The notes: generated by a model from the sequence alone, not told the origin. DNA of 64,000 nucleotides from WTGU01 sp965200925 (GCA_965200925.1 OZ241738.1:2976001-3040000), one strand, 5' to 3'. Counted from the first letter of the stretch, positions 1 through 8,840 are shown. Translations and numbers: made by a program.

Positions 1-2
1 GC

Positions 3-836
3 GCGCCCGGCCTCGAGGCGCAGTTCATGGGGCCCACGATCCGCTTCCGGCGCGCGGGCGTCATCGCCGTGACCGGTGCCGACATGCGGCCCGCCGTGGA
101 CGGGCGGGCCATCCCGCTGTGGGAGAGCGTCGCGATAGCGGCCGGCCAGACCCTGACGATGGGCCCTGCCGTTTCCGGCGCGCGCAGCTATCTCGCGGTC
201 GCCGGCGGGATCGACGCGCCGTCCTGGCTCGGCTCGGCCTCGACCTTTCACAAGGCGGGAGTCGGCGGGCTGGACGGCTACGCCGTCAAGAGCGGGCAGG
301 TGCTCCCGGTGAGGGAAGCCGTCGGCGCCGCGGGCCGCCGGGTCGCGGAACGCGCGCGCCCGCGCTTCACGGCGGACAAGACCTGGACCGTCGAGGCGGT
401 GCGCGGCCCCAACGACGACTGGATCGACGAGGCCGGCCACGAGCGTTTCTCGACCGTCTCCTGGAAGCTCGAGGCGCGCAGCGACCGCACCGGATACCGC
501 CTGCAAGGGCCCGACTGGACCTTCACGGAAAAGGCGACGAACAAGCTGCCGGAACACGGCGACTTTCCCTCCAACATCATCGACCAGGGCTATCCGTTGG
601 GCGCGGTCAATCTCGGCGGCCAGACGCCGATCATCCTGATGAACGACGGCCCCAGCATGGGCGGGTTCATCTGCCCCTACACGGTGCCCTCCGCCGCGTT
701 CTGGAAGCTCGGCCAGATGAAGCCCAACGAGTTCATCAGGTTTCGCGAGATCCCGGTGGCGGCGGCGCAGGCGCTGCGCGCCGCCCTCGACGAAACCTGC
801 ACGCTCGACAGCATCGAACAGGGGGAGGCCAGTTGA
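3..836 (+). CDS. Urea-carboxylase/5-oxoprolinase-type carboxyltransferase subunit (AHS2 domain), 5' end cut by window
   Basis: The reading frame is already open at base 3, so the true start lies upstream; 277 residues are visible and the family usually runs 300-330. The visible start PGLEAQFMGPTIR is a conserved block of the allophanate hydrolase subunit 2 (KipA/PxpC) family. The later blocks NDGPSMGGF and FWKLGQMKP resemble the AHS2 domain of urea carboxylase more than classic PxpC, which has a DRQTTGGY-type motif there. The role inferred is the carboxyltransferase half of a biotin-dependent carboxylase, or an ATP-dependent 5-oxoprolinase subunit. It overlaps the next gene, a biotin carrier, by one base (TGATG), which fits a split complex made from one mRNA. 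The family is well supported; the substrate is unknown. Confidence 0.85.
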   Translation, partial: APGLEAQFMGPTIRFRRAGVIAVTGADMRPAVDGRAIPLWESVAIAAGQTLTMGPAVSGARSYLAVAGGIDAPSWLGSASTFHKAGVGGLDGYAVKSGQVLPVREAVGAAGRRVAERARPRFTADKTWTVEAVRGPNDDWIDEAGHERFSTVSWKLEARSDRTGYRLQGPDWTFTEKATNKLPEHGDFPSNIIDQGYPLGAVNLGGQTPIILMNDGPSMGGFICPYTVPSAAFWKLGQMKPNEFIRFREIPVAAAQALRAALDETCTLDSIEQGEAS

Positions 837-1051
837 TGGCGGAGGAGATTCTGACCCAGGCGCCGGGCAATGTGTGGAAGGTCCTCGTGAAGGAGGGCGA
901 TACGGTCAAGGCCGGGGACACGCTCTTCATCCTCGAGGTCATGAAGACCGAGGTGCCCCACGACGCCGAAAGCGACGGCGTGGTGAAGAAGCTCCACATC
1001 AAGGAAGAAGACGCCGTCGACGTGGGCCAGCTCGCGGTGGAGATCGACTGA
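836..1051 (+). CDS. Small biotin carboxyl carrier protein (biotinyl/lipoyl domain)
   Basis: This 71-residue protein is a single biotinyl domain. The biotin attachment motif is EVMKTE, with Lys37 as the predicted biotinylated residue; the common form is AMKM or VMKM. The domain would carry the carboxyl group between a biotin carboxylase and the carboxyltransferase encoded just upstream. The ATG is embedded in the upstream stop codon, so translation is probably coupled. The carrier lacks the long Pro/Ala-rich N-terminus of the housekeeping AccB (about 150 residues), so it more likely serves the specialised urea-carboxylase/oxoprolinase-like complex than fatty acid synthesis. A biotin carboxylase gene would be expected upstream, outside the window. 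Confidence 0.88.
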   Translation: MAEEILTQAPGNVWKVLVKEGDTVKAGDTLFILEVMKTEVPHDAESDGVVKKLHIKEEDAVDVGQLAVEID

Positions 1052-1097
1052 GCCGGCCGGGGCGGCGGCCTGCGCGACCGCAGCCGGAGGCGGGAGC

Positions 1098-2348
1098 GTG
1101 CGCGTCCTCGCGTTGGGCGCTGGCGTGGTCGGCACGGCGGCGGCCTATTTCCTGGGCGAGGCCGGCCACGACGTCACCGTGGTGGAACGGCAGGCGGGCG
1201 CGGGCCTCGAGACCAGTTTCGCGAACGGCGGAATCGTCAGCGCCTATACCGCCCGGCCGTGGGCCCATCCGGAAGTCCCCGGCATGTTGATCCGATGGCT
1301 TGGCAGGGAGGACGCGCCCTACCTGTTCCGCCTCTGCCCCGACCTCGCGCAATGGCGCTGGGCGCTCCGCTTCCTCCGGAACTGCACGCGGCGGCGCTTC
1401 GAGCGGGCGCAACGCGCCGCGCTCCGCCTCTCGATCTACAGCTTGGCGTGCCTCCAGGCGCTCCGCGAAAAGGAGAAGCTCGCCTACGACCGTCGCGAGA
1501 GCGGCGTGCTCCACCTCCACCGAAGCACGGCGGCGCTCGACGCGGCCCATGCCTTCGAGACGCGGCTGGCGGACGCGCGCTGCCACCCCCAGTGCCTCGA
1601 CCGGGACGCGATGGTTGAGACCGAGCCCGCGCTGCAACAGACGGCCGACCGCTTCGCCGGCGCCCTCTTCTTCCCGCGCGACGAAACCGGCGACGCCCAC
1701 AAGTTCACCGTGGCGCTGGCGCGGGCCGCGGCGGCCAAAGGCGTGGCCTTCCGCTTCGGGGAGACCGCCCGCCGGCTCGTCGGCGACGGCCGGGCGGTCA
1801 CCGGCGTCGAGACCGACCGGGCCGTCATCCACGCCGACGCCGTGGTTGTGAGCCTCGCCAGCGACAGCCCGCCCTTCCTCGCGCGTTTCGGCATCCGCGC
1901 GCCGATCTATCCGCTCAAGGGCTATTCGGTGACCCTCCCCACCGAGGGCTACGACGGCGCGCCGACCCACGGCATCCACGACGGCCGCCGGCGCATCGTC
2001 ATGAGCCGGCTCGGCGACCGCCTGCGCTGCGCCGGCACCGCCGAACTCGACGGCTACAACCGGACCGTCCGCCCGGACCGGGCCAAGGCCACGCTGGATG
2101 CGGCGCTGGCGGTGTTCCCGCGCTGCGGCGACCCACGCAAGGCCGAGAGCTGGGCCGGCCTGCGGCCCATGACGCCGGATTGCCTTCCCCTCCTCGGCGA
2201 GACCGGGGTCCGCGGGCTCTATGTCGATACGGGCCACGGCAGCACCGGCTGGACCTATTCGTGCGGTTCCGGGCGGATCATCGCCGACATCGTTTCCGGC
2301 CGCGCGCCCGAGATTGACCTGAGCGGCCTGACGGCGGACCGGTTCTGA
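1098..2348 (+). CDS. FAD-dependent D-amino acid dehydrogenase (DadA-like)
   Basis: A 416-residue flavoprotein of the DAO family. The N-terminus holds the dinucleotide-binding loop GAGVVGTAAAYFL (residues 7-19) and an ERQAGAGLETSFANGG block typical of DadA. The C-terminus has the DAO signature around WAGLRPMTPDCLPLLG and a GHGSTGWTYS block contacting the flavin. The length matches DadA (about 415-430). DadA oxidatively deaminates D-amino acids at the inner membrane and passes electrons to quinone. It lies 46 bases after the biotin carrier and 16 bases before hpnB on the same strand. The substrate could be another small amine, because the DAO family is broad. Confidence 0.82.
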   Translation: MRVLALGAGVVGTAAAYFLGEAGHDVTVVERQAGAGLETSFANGGIVSAYTARPWAHPEVPGMLIRWLGREDAPYLFRLCPDLAQWRWALRFLRNCTRRRFERAQRAALRLSIYSLACLQALREKEKLAYDRRESGVLHLHRSTAALDAAHAFETRLADARCHPQCLDRDAMVETEPALQQTADRFAGALFFPRDETGDAHKFTVALARAAAAKGVAFRFGETARRLVGDGRAVTGVETDRAVIHADAVVVSLASDSPPFLARFGIRAPIYPLKGYSVTLPTEGYDGAPTHGIHDGRRRIVMSRLGDRLRCAGTAELDGYNRTVRPDRAKATLDAALAVFPRCGDPRKAESWAGLRPMTPDCLPLLGETGVRGLYVDTGHGSTGWTYSCGSGRIIADIVSGRAPEIDLSGLTADRF

Positions 2349-2364
2349 CCAGCGGCCGGCGGCG

Positions 2365-3519
2365 ATGGGCGCGATCGAGTGTCTCTGGACCGGCCTCGCC
2401 GCGGCGGGCGCCGCCCTCTGGCTCTGCGTCCTGGCGCTGCCGTGGCAGTCCTGGCGCGTCCGCGAGGCGCTGAAGCCGGCGCCCGGCGATACCGATCTCG
2501 CCGGCGTCACCGTCCTGATCCCGGCGCGCGACGAGGCGGCGTTGGTCGGCAGCACCCTCGCCGCGCTCGCCCGCCAGGGCCGCGGCCTGCACGCGATCCT
2601 GATCGACGACCGGTCGAGCGACGGCACGGCCGAGGCGGCACGGCGGGCTGCCCCGGCCTCGCTCTCCCTCGAAGTCCTGCGCGGCGTACCGTTGGCGGAG
2701 GGATGGAGCGGCAAGCTGTGGGCCCTCGAACAGGGGCGCCGCCGGGTGGAAACGCCGCTCGTCCTGCTGCTGGACGCGGACATCGCGCTCGCGCCGGGAA
2801 TGGTCCGGGCCCTGCTTCGGCGGAAGGAACGAAGCGGCGCGGCCCTGGTCTCGCTGATGGCGGCGCTGCGGATGGAAAGCGGCTGGGAAAAGTTCCTGAT
2901 GCCCGCTTTCGTCTATTTCTTCCGTTTGCTTTACCCCTTCCGCCTGGTGAACGGAGGCCGAAGCGGGCTCGCCGCGGCCGCCGGTGGATGCGTCCTCGTG
3001 GAGACCGCCGCGCTCGCCGAGATCGGCGGCTTCGGCGCGATCCGGGGCGCGCTCATCGACGATTGCGCGCTGGCCCGGGCGGTCAAGCGCAGGGGGCGCC
3101 GCATCTGGATCGGCGTGACTCGCGGCGCGACGAGCCGCCGGGCCTATCGCACGCTCGGCCCGATCTGGCGGATGGTCGCCCGCACCGCCTACACCCAGCT
3201 CCTCTATTCGCCGGCGCTGCTGCTGCTGTGCTCGCTGCTCATGGCCCTGGCGTTCTGGATGCCCGTCGCCGGCCTCGCCGGCCCCCCCGCCGCCAAGATC
3301 GCCGGCGGGGTCGGCCTCGCCGCCATGGCGGGAAGCTACCTGCCGACCGTCCGCTATTACCGGCTGGCGTCGGCCTGGACGCTGCCCATGCCTTTCGCCG
3401 GCACGCTCTTCCTGGCGATGACGTGGCACTCCGCCCTCCGCGATTGGGGCGGCCGGCGGAGCGAATGGAAGGGCCGCATCTATCCGCGCCCCCCAGCGCC
3501 GCGAGACACGGCCGCCTGA
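2365..3519 (+). CDS. hpnB: Hopene-associated glycosyltransferase HpnB (GT2, membrane)
   Basis: A 384-residue family 2 glycosyltransferase anchored in the membrane. An N-terminal hydrophobic segment (about residues 8-30) is followed by the GT2 core: VTVLIPARDEAALVG, the DDRSSDGT nucleotide-sugar loop and LLDADIAL as the DXD-type metal site. C-terminal membrane segments follow from about residue 270 (LLYSPALLLLCSLLMALAFW). This order and the TSRRAYRTL block match HpnB, a protein usually encoded with hopanoid biosynthesis genes. No other hopanoid gene is in this window, so the pathway link is from family knowledge only. It acts on the cytoplasmic face of the inner membrane. The start 17 bases after the DadA-like gene suggests co-transcription. 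Confidence 0.82.
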   Translation: MGAIECLWTGLAAAGAALWLCVLALPWQSWRVREALKPAPGDTDLAGVTVLIPARDEAALVGSTLAALARQGRGLHAILIDDRSSDGTAEAARRAAPASLSLEVLRGVPLAEGWSGKLWALEQGRRRVETPLVLLLDADIALAPGMVRALLRRKERSGAALVSLMAALRMESGWEKFLMPAFVYFFRLLYPFRLVNGGRSGLAAAAGGCVLVETAALAEIGGFGAIRGALIDDCALARAVKRRGRRIWIGVTRGATSRRAYRTLGPIWRMVARTAYTQLLYSPALLLLCSLLMALAFWMPVAGLAGPPAAKIAGGVGLAAMAGSYLPTVRYYRLASAWTLPMPFAGTLFLAMTWHSALRDWGGRRSEWKGRIYPRPPAPRDTAA

Positions 3520-3707
3520 CCCCGCGCAATTCGCCGCCTTCTCTCTCGCCCTCTGCATCGACCGGGGAGTCCTGACCTCTGAAAGCACCTGCGCGCCTCT
3601 GAAACGCGCCTTCCCGGCCGCGCTCGCGGGGCGCTGGTTTCCAGGGCTGTTTCCCGAAAAGGCGTCGCCGGCTTGACGCGCGCAGGAAGGCGTGTCAGCA
3701 CGAGGCG

Positions 3708-4028
3708 ATGCGCGAGGGAGCCGGGAAGACACCCGCCGCGGCCTGCCGGTTCGTGCGTCTGGCCGAGACCGGCCGGCCGACGGTGACGATCTTCCACGAC
3801 GGGCGGCCGCTGGCCGCGCTCGCGGGCGATACCCTGTTGACGGCGCTGCTTTGCCACGGCGTCGCGCTCCGCCGCTCCGAGTTCGGCGACGGGGTGCGCG
3901 CCGGCTTCTGCAACATGGGCGCCTGCCAGGATTGCTGGGTCGCCTTCGAGGGCGGGACGCGCGCGCGCGCCTGCACCACGGAGGTGCGGGAGGGAATGCG
4001 CGTGCGTGCGGCCGGCGAGGCGTCGTGA
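3708..4028 (+). CDS. (2Fe-2S)-binding small subunit of a three-subunit amino acid/opine dehydrogenase (HcnA/SoxX-like)
   Basis: A 106-residue plant-type ferredoxin-like subunit. The middle carries GFCNMGACQDCWV, the CX4CX2C cluster-binding motif near residue 70, with a further Cys (RACTT) about 20 residues on. This is the layout of HcnA, the octopine/nopaline oxidase small subunit and the gamma subunit of D-hydroxyproline dehydrogenase. It relays electrons from the flavin subunits encoded immediately downstream. Its stop overlaps the GTG start of the next gene (GTGA). The 188 bases upstream hold no gene. The sequence does not show the substrate. Confidence 0.82.
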   Translation: MREGAGKTPAAACRFVRLAETGRPTVTIFHDGRPLAALAGDTLLTALLCHGVALRRSEFGDGVRAGFCNMGACQDCWVAFEGGTRARACTTEVREGMRVRAAGEAS

Positions 4029-5425
4029 GCACCGGTCAGCCCGCGGTCCTGATCGTGGGCGCGGGGCCGGCGGGAACGCGCGCCGCCGAAACCCTCGTCG
4101 CCCACGGCCTCGCGCCGATCCTGGTGGACGAGGCGGCGCAGGGCGGCGGCCAGATCTACCGCCGTCCGCCGGCGGGATTCGCGCGCCCGGCTAGTGCCCT
4201 CTACGGCTTCGAGGCGCGCAAGGCCCAGGCGGTCCACGCCGCGCTCGCGGCGGTGCGGGGGCGCCTTGATTACCGCCCGAACACCCTGGTCTGGAGCGTC
4301 GAAGCCGGCACCGCCCATACCCTCGGCCCCGACGGAATCGCGCGGCTCCGGTTCGATGTCCTGCTCCTCGCCACCGGCGCGATGGATCGGGTCCTGCCCT
4401 TCCCGGGCTGGACGCTGCCGGGCGTGTTCACCTTGGGCGGCGCCCAGGTCGCCTTGAAGGCGCAGGGCTGTGCCATCGGCGAGCCGGTGGCGTTCCTGGG
4501 GACAGGCCCCCTGCTCTACCTCGTCGCCTACCAGTACGCCCATGCCGGGGCGACGGTGGCGGCGGTGCTCGATACGGCGCGCGCGACCGATGCGTTGCGC
4601 GCGCTGCCCGACCTGTTCCTCGGCGGGCGGACCCTCGCCAAGGGGCTCTGGTACATGGCCTGGCTGCGCCGCGCCGTCCCGGTACGGCGCGGCGTGACGC
4701 CGGTCGCCGCCGAAGGGGACGGGCGGCTCGAGGCCGTGCGCTACCGCGACCGGCGGGGGCGGGCGCACCGCGTCGCCTGCGCCGGCCTCGGTTTCGGCTA
4801 CGGCGTCAAGTCCGAGGTCCAGCTCGCCGAACTTGCCGGCTGCGAGATGGCGTTTGACGAGCGCGTGCGGCAATGGCTGCCGGTCTCCGACGCGGACGGC
4901 CGCGCCCGCCGGGGCGTGCTCTATCTCGCCGGCGACGGGGCCGGGGTCGCCGGCGCCGATGCCGCCGAGCTGCGCGGCCGCCTCGCGGCGCTCGCCTTGC
5001 TCGCCGATCACGGAGTCGCCGTCGACCGTTCGGCGCAAAAGCGGCTTCGCGTGCGGCTCGGGCGTATCCTGCGCTTCCGCGACGCCCTCGAGCGCGCGCT
5101 ACCGACGCCGTATCGTCTGGCGGCCACGCTTCCCGATGAGACCATCATCTGCCGTTGCGAAACCGTCACCGCAGGCGCGATCCGCCGCGGCCAGTCGCTC
5201 GCCCCGGCCGAGATCAACCGGGCCAAGGCCTTCACGCGGGTCGGCATGGGGCGATGCCAGGGGCGCGTGTGTGGCTTGGCCGCCGCGCACGTCCTCGCCG
5301 CCGCGCGCGGATGCCCCGTCGCCCAGGTCGGTCGCCTTCGCGGCCAGGCGCCGGTCAAGCCGCTCGACATCGGGGCGGGCGCCCGCGCCGCGGTCGAGGA
5401 CGGTGCCAGGGCGGCGTCGATTTGA
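4025..5425 (+). CDS. FAD/NAD(P)-dependent oxidoreductase, large subunit with BFD-type iron-sulfur domain (HcnB-like)
   Basis: A 466-residue protein starting at a GTG that overlaps the previous stop. The N-terminal FAD-binding motif is LIVGAGPAGTRAAETL (residues 8-23), followed by GGQIYRRP, a hallmark of the HcnB/SoxA-alpha group. A second nucleotide-binding region near residue 157 has FLGTGPLLYLVA. The C-terminus carries a BFD-like [2Fe-2S] domain with CRCETVT and later CQGRVCG. This is the standard architecture of the alpha subunit of heterotrimeric opine, cyanide-forming glycine or D-hydroxyproline dehydrogenases. Its last bases form the TTG start of the third subunit. The enzyme class is clear, the substrate is not. 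Confidence 0.85.
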   Translation: MSTGQPAVLIVGAGPAGTRAAETLVAHGLAPILVDEAAQGGGQIYRRPPAGFARPASALYGFEARKAQAVHAALAAVRGRLDYRPNTLVWSVEAGTAHTLGPDGIARLRFDVLLLATGAMDRVLPFPGWTLPGVFTLGGAQVALKAQGCAIGEPVAFLGTGPLLYLVAYQYAHAGATVAAVLDTARATDALRALPDLFLGGRTLAKGLWYMAWLRRAVPVRRGVTPVAAEGDGRLEAVRYRDRRGRAHRVACAGLGFGYGVKSEVQLAELAGCEMAFDERVRQWLPVSDADGRARRGVLYLAGDGAGVAGADAAELRGRLAALALLADHGVAVDRSAQKRLRVRLGRILRFRDALERALPTPYRLAATLPDETIICRCETVTAGAIRRGQSLAPAEINRAKAFTRVGMGRCQGRVCGLAAAHVLAAARGCPVAQVGRLRGQAPVKPLDIGAGARAAVEDGARAASI

Positions 5426-6588
5426 GCGCGCCCGCGAGCGATGTCATCATCGTCGGCGGCGGCCTCGTCGGTTGTTCCGCCGCCCTGCATCTGCGGCGTT
5501 GCGGCGCGGAGGTCACGGTGGTGGAGAAGAATCAGATCGGGGCGGCGGCGAGCGGCGTCAATTTCGGTGGCGTCCGGCGCAACGGGCGGAAGCTCGCCGA
5601 ACTGGCGCTCGCCGCCCGCGCCCTGGACATCTGGAAGCGTCTGCCGGCGCTGGTCGGCGACGACTGCGAATACGCCGTCACCGGCCACCTCAAGGTCGCG
5701 CGCAGCGAGGAGGACATGGCAGGGATGGCGGCCCATGCCGAAGCGCAGGCCGAACACGGGGTCGCGGTGGAGATGCTGAACCGCAACGCTCTGCTCGCCG
5801 GTTACCCGTGGTTCGGCGCGGGCGCGTTCGGCGCCGCGTGGTGCCCCGACGACGGGCAGGCCAACCCGCGCTTGGTCGGCCCGGCCTTCGCGCGCGCGGC
5901 GCGGACCGCGGGCGCGCGGCTGCTGGAGCAGGACGGTGCCCGGCATGTCGCCCGCGACGGCGGCGGCTTCATCGTCGAGACCGAATCGGGGCGCACCCTG
6001 CGCGCCGGAACGCTGGTCAACAGTGCCGGTGCCTGGGGCGGCCGCCTCGCGGCGCGGTTCGGCGAGGCGGTCGCTATCTGGCCGATGGAGCCGCAGATGG
6101 CGGTCACGGAGCCGGTGCCCCATTTCATGGGGCCGGCGCTCGGCGTGGTCGGCGGCGACGTCTATGTGCGCCAGATCCCGCGCGGCAACGTCATCTTCGG
6201 CGGTCGCAGCACCACCGCCGACCTCGACCACGGCTTCGGCAGGGTCAACGCCGAGGAGAGCCTGAGCACGCTGGCGCGGACGGCCGCCCTGGTGCCCCGC
6301 CTGGCCGAAAGCAACGTGATCCGCTTCTGGAGCGGTGTCGAGGGCTGCACCCCGGACCACCTCCCTGTCCTCTCCCCGAGCCGGACCACATCGGGCTTGG
6401 TTCACGCCTTCGGCTTCAGCGGCCACGGCTTCTGTCTCGGCCCGGCCTCGGGCGCCGTGGCCGCCGAACTCGCCCTCGATGGCTGCAGCCCGACGCCGAT
6501 CGACGGCCTCGGGATCGGTCGCTTCGCGGACGGCCGGAAGGAACCCCCGCCCGGCGGCCCCGCGTCCGGCCGCGGCCGCGCGCAGTGA
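5422..6588 (+). CDS. FAD-dependent oxidoreductase, catalytic subunit (HcnC/sarcosine oxidase beta-like)
   Basis: A 388-residue DAO-family flavoprotein. I place the start at TTG 5422, within the stop of the preceding gene (TTGA), because VIIVGGGLVGCSAALHL follows only eight residues later and no closer ATG or GTG is in frame. The FAD loop GGGLVGCSAA, the block GVNFGGVRRNGR and the C-terminal FGFSGHGFCLGPASG identify the catalytic subunit of HcnABC-type dehydrogenases. With the two upstream genes it completes a heterotrimer: ferredoxin subunit, FAD/FeS subunit, substrate-oxidising flavin subunit. The three genes overlap by 1-4 bases throughout, which points to strict translational coupling. The substrate is probably an amino acid, imino acid or opine. 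Confidence 0.83.
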   Translation: MSAPASDVIIVGGGLVGCSAALHLRRCGAEVTVVEKNQIGAAASGVNFGGVRRNGRKLAELALAARALDIWKRLPALVGDDCEYAVTGHLKVARSEEDMAGMAAHAEAQAEHGVAVEMLNRNALLAGYPWFGAGAFGAAWCPDDGQANPRLVGPAFARAARTAGARLLEQDGARHVARDGGGFIVETESGRTLRAGTLVNSAGAWGGRLAARFGEAVAIWPMEPQMAVTEPVPHFMGPALGVVGGDVYVRQIPRGNVIFGGRSTTADLDHGFGRVNAEESLSTLARTAALVPRLAESNVIRFWSGVEGCTPDHLPVLSPSRTTSGLVHAFGFSGHGFCLGPASGAVAAELALDGCSPTPIDGLGIGRFADGRKEPPPGGPASGRGRAQ

Positions 6589-6605
6589 GCCAGGAGAGTC
6601 CGTCG

Positions 6606-7595
6606 ATGCCGGCCGCCTCCCGCCCCGTGGGAGTCTTCGTCCTCGGCGACGTGCCGCCGCGGGACCTCGCGGGGCTGAGCCGGCAGGTCGAACACTGCGG
6701 CTTTTCCGACCTCTGGTTCGCCGAGGACTATTTCATGAACTCGGGGTTCGCGAGCGCCGCGCTGGCGCTTCAGGCCACGGAAGCGGTCCATGTCGGGATC
6801 GGCGCCGTCTCGAACCGGGTCCGCCACCCGGCCGTCGCCGCCATGGAGGCCGCGACGCTCGCCAACGCTCATCCTGGCCGCTTCACGCTCGGCATCGGCC
6901 ACGGCGTCCCGGCCTGGGTCAGGCAGATGCACCTGTTCCCGAAATCGGTTCTGGGCTCGCTGCGCGAGGCGATCACGGACGTGAAGCGCCTCCTGGCGGG
7001 CAAAACCTTGACGGGTGTGGGCGGCTATTACGGCTACGACCGGGTCGCGCTCACCCACCCCGCGCCCAGTCTCCGGGTGCTGGGCGCGGTGGTCGAGCCA
7101 AAGTCGGTCGACCTCTGCGCCGAGGTCGCGGACGGCATGATCGTCTCCGTTCTCGCGGGGCCGCGTTACGTCGCCGCCGCCAGGGAGCGCATCGCACGTG
7201 TCCGGCGCGCCCGTGGACTGCCCGCGGACTTCGCGCTCGTGGTCTACGCGCTGGCGAGCGTGGACAACGACCGCACCGCCGCCCGGGCCAGGGTACGTCC
7301 GACAGCGGCCTTCTATCTGGAAGCGATGGGCACCACCTGGATCACAGGCGCCTATGGCGCCAACGAGGCGCTGGCCGCGCTGGTGGCGAAGGGCGGCGCG
7401 TCCGCAATCGAGGCGGCGATGCCGGACGACTGGCTCGACTGGCTCGCCGTCGCCGGGACGCCGGCGGACTGCGTGGCCCGGATCGCCGCGCTGTTCGACG
7501 CCGGGGCCGACAAGGTTGTGCTTTGCATCGTCCCCTCCGATGCGCTCCCGGCCCAGCTCGACATCTTCTCCCGCGCGGTGCTGCCGGCGCTCTGA
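6606..7595 (+). CDS. LLM-class F420/flavin-dependent oxidoreductase (luciferase-like)
   Basis: A 329-residue single-domain (beta/alpha)8 protein of the bacterial luciferase superfamily. Visible family blocks are LWFAEDYF near residue 37, VGIGAVSNRVRHPAVAAMEAATL and GRFTLGIGHGVPAWV. This arrangement resembles F420-dependent methylene-H4MPT reductase-like and 5,10-CH2-H4F reductase-like LLM enzymes. The start ATG 6606 follows GAGAGTCC-like purines by a few bases. It sits 17 bases after the heterotrimeric dehydrogenase and may belong to the same transcript. Whether it uses FMN or F420 cannot be decided here. A second, unrelated LLM enzyme lies at 21.4 kb. Confidence 0.8.
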   Translation: MPAASRPVGVFVLGDVPPRDLAGLSRQVEHCGFSDLWFAEDYFMNSGFASAALALQATEAVHVGIGAVSNRVRHPAVAAMEAATLANAHPGRFTLGIGHGVPAWVRQMHLFPKSVLGSLREAITDVKRLLAGKTLTGVGGYYGYDRVALTHPAPSLRVLGAVVEPKSVDLCAEVADGMIVSVLAGPRYVAAARERIARVRRARGLPADFALVVYALASVDNDRTAARARVRPTAAFYLEAMGTTWITGAYGANEALAALVAKGGASAIEAAMPDDWLDWLAVAGTPADCVARIAALFDAGADKVVLCIVPSDALPAQLDIFSRAVLPAL

Positions 7596-7647
7596 CCCGT
7601 GCACCGAAGCGCGTCGCCGCGTTTGGGGCGGGCGTGGGAAATCCGGG

Positions 7648-8823
7648 CTAACCCTGGCTCGCAGCGAGCCTTGCGCCGAGGTCGTCCATCGCCGCGCCGT
7701 CGATGTTGGCGACGGAGAAGCGCAAATAGGCTTCCTGGTCCGGGCCGAACGCGCTGCCGGGCAGGCACAGGACGTTTTCCCGCTCGGCGAGCCGCCGGGC
7801 GGCGTCCGCGGACGTCATGCCCGTGAAGGGGTGGCGGACATAGGCGAAAAAGGCACCGGCGCAAACCAGGGCGTAGGCAAGACCGCGGCGGTCGAACAGG
7901 GCGCGGAAGCGGGCGATTCGCTCCAGCACCAGAAGACGCTTGTCCGCGCGGTACGACGCGAGACGGCGGAGGGCGAACAGGGCCGCCTCCTGTGCGATCG
8001 CGGGTGCGCAGATCGCCACGCAATCCGCCGCCTTGGCGATCTCGGCGAGCAGCGCACCGGACGCGGCCACCGCGCCGACCCGGTAGCCGGCCAAGCCGTA
8101 GGCCTTGGAGAAGCTGTAGAGATGAACCAGCGTGTCCGCCCAGTCGGCGGCGGCGAAGAGATCGTGAGGCGGATCGGAGCCGGGCAGGAAGTCGCGATAG
8201 GTCTCGTCCAGCACCAGCGCCAAGTTGCGCGCCCGCGCCAGCCGGTGGAACCGATGGATCGCCTCCGCCGGGTAGACGGCGCCGGTGGGGTTGTTCGGCG
8301 TCACCAGCACGATCGCGCGGGTCCGGGGCGTGATCCGCGCCTCGGCGTCGGCCGGATCGGGCACGCCGTCCCGCTCCGCGTGGAACGGCAGATAGACGGG
8401 CGTGACCCGCAGCATTTCGAGCCACATCCGGTGGTTGAAGTAACAGGGCAGCGGCAGGATCACTTCGTCGCCCGGGCCGGCGAGCGCCATGAGCGCGAGG
8501 CAGAAGGCTTGGTTGCAGCCGGCCGTGACGGCGACCTGATCGCGCGCCACGCGGCCGCGATAGGTCGCCGTCAGCGCGGCCGCCAGCGCGCTCCGCACGT
8601 CTTCCCGGCCCAGGATGTCGGTATAGCGCGCCGTCTCCGGGCGATGCACCGCGGCGGCGAGATGATCCATGAGGGCGGACGCCGGCGGGTAAGCGGGGAC
8701 GGCCTGGGCCATGTCGAGTAGCGGCTTTCCGGGCCGGCCGTCGCGTCCCGCGAGCCAGCCGGCGACCTCGGCGATCGGCGGCGGCACCACGGCGCGGAGC
8801 GCCGGATCGACGCGATAAGCCAT
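7648..8823 (-). CDS. Pyridoxal-phosphate aminotransferase, class I/II
   Basis: A 391-residue fold-type I aminotransferase. The N-terminal half has VTAGCNQAFCLA, the PLP phosphate region. VTPNNPTGAVYP is the conserved substrate-site block. LVLDETYRDF contains the cofactor-binding Asp, and YSFSKAYGLAGYRVG contains the Schiff-base Lys. The C-terminal RFSVAN holds the carboxylate-binding Arg. The start ATG at 8823 is followed by AYRVDPALR, and the stop lies 52 bases from the convergent LLM gene. It starts 17 bases after gshA ends on the same strand, so it is probably the last gene of an rsmE-gshA-aminotransferase transcript. The specific amino donor is unknown. Confidence 0.85.
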   Translation of the reverse strand: MAYRVDPALRAVVPPPIAEVAGWLAGRDGRPGKPLLDMAQAVPAYPPASALMDHLAAAVHRPETARYTDILGREDVRSALAAALTATYRGRVARDQVAVTAGCNQAFCLALMALAGPGDEVILPLPCYFNHRMWLEMLRVTPVYLPFHAERDGVPDPADAEARITPRTRAIVLVTPNNPTGAVYPAEAIHRFHRLARARNLALVLDETYRDFLPGSDPPHDLFAAADWADTLVHLYSFSKAYGLAGYRVGAVAASGALLAEIAKAADCVAICAPAIAQEAALFALRRLASYRADKRLLVLERIARFRALFDRRGLAYALVCAGAFFAYVRHPFTGMTSADAARRLAERENVLCLPGSAFGPDQEAYLRFSVANIDGAAMDDLGARLAASQG

Positions 8824-8840
8824 GCCCGGCGCGCCCGCCG

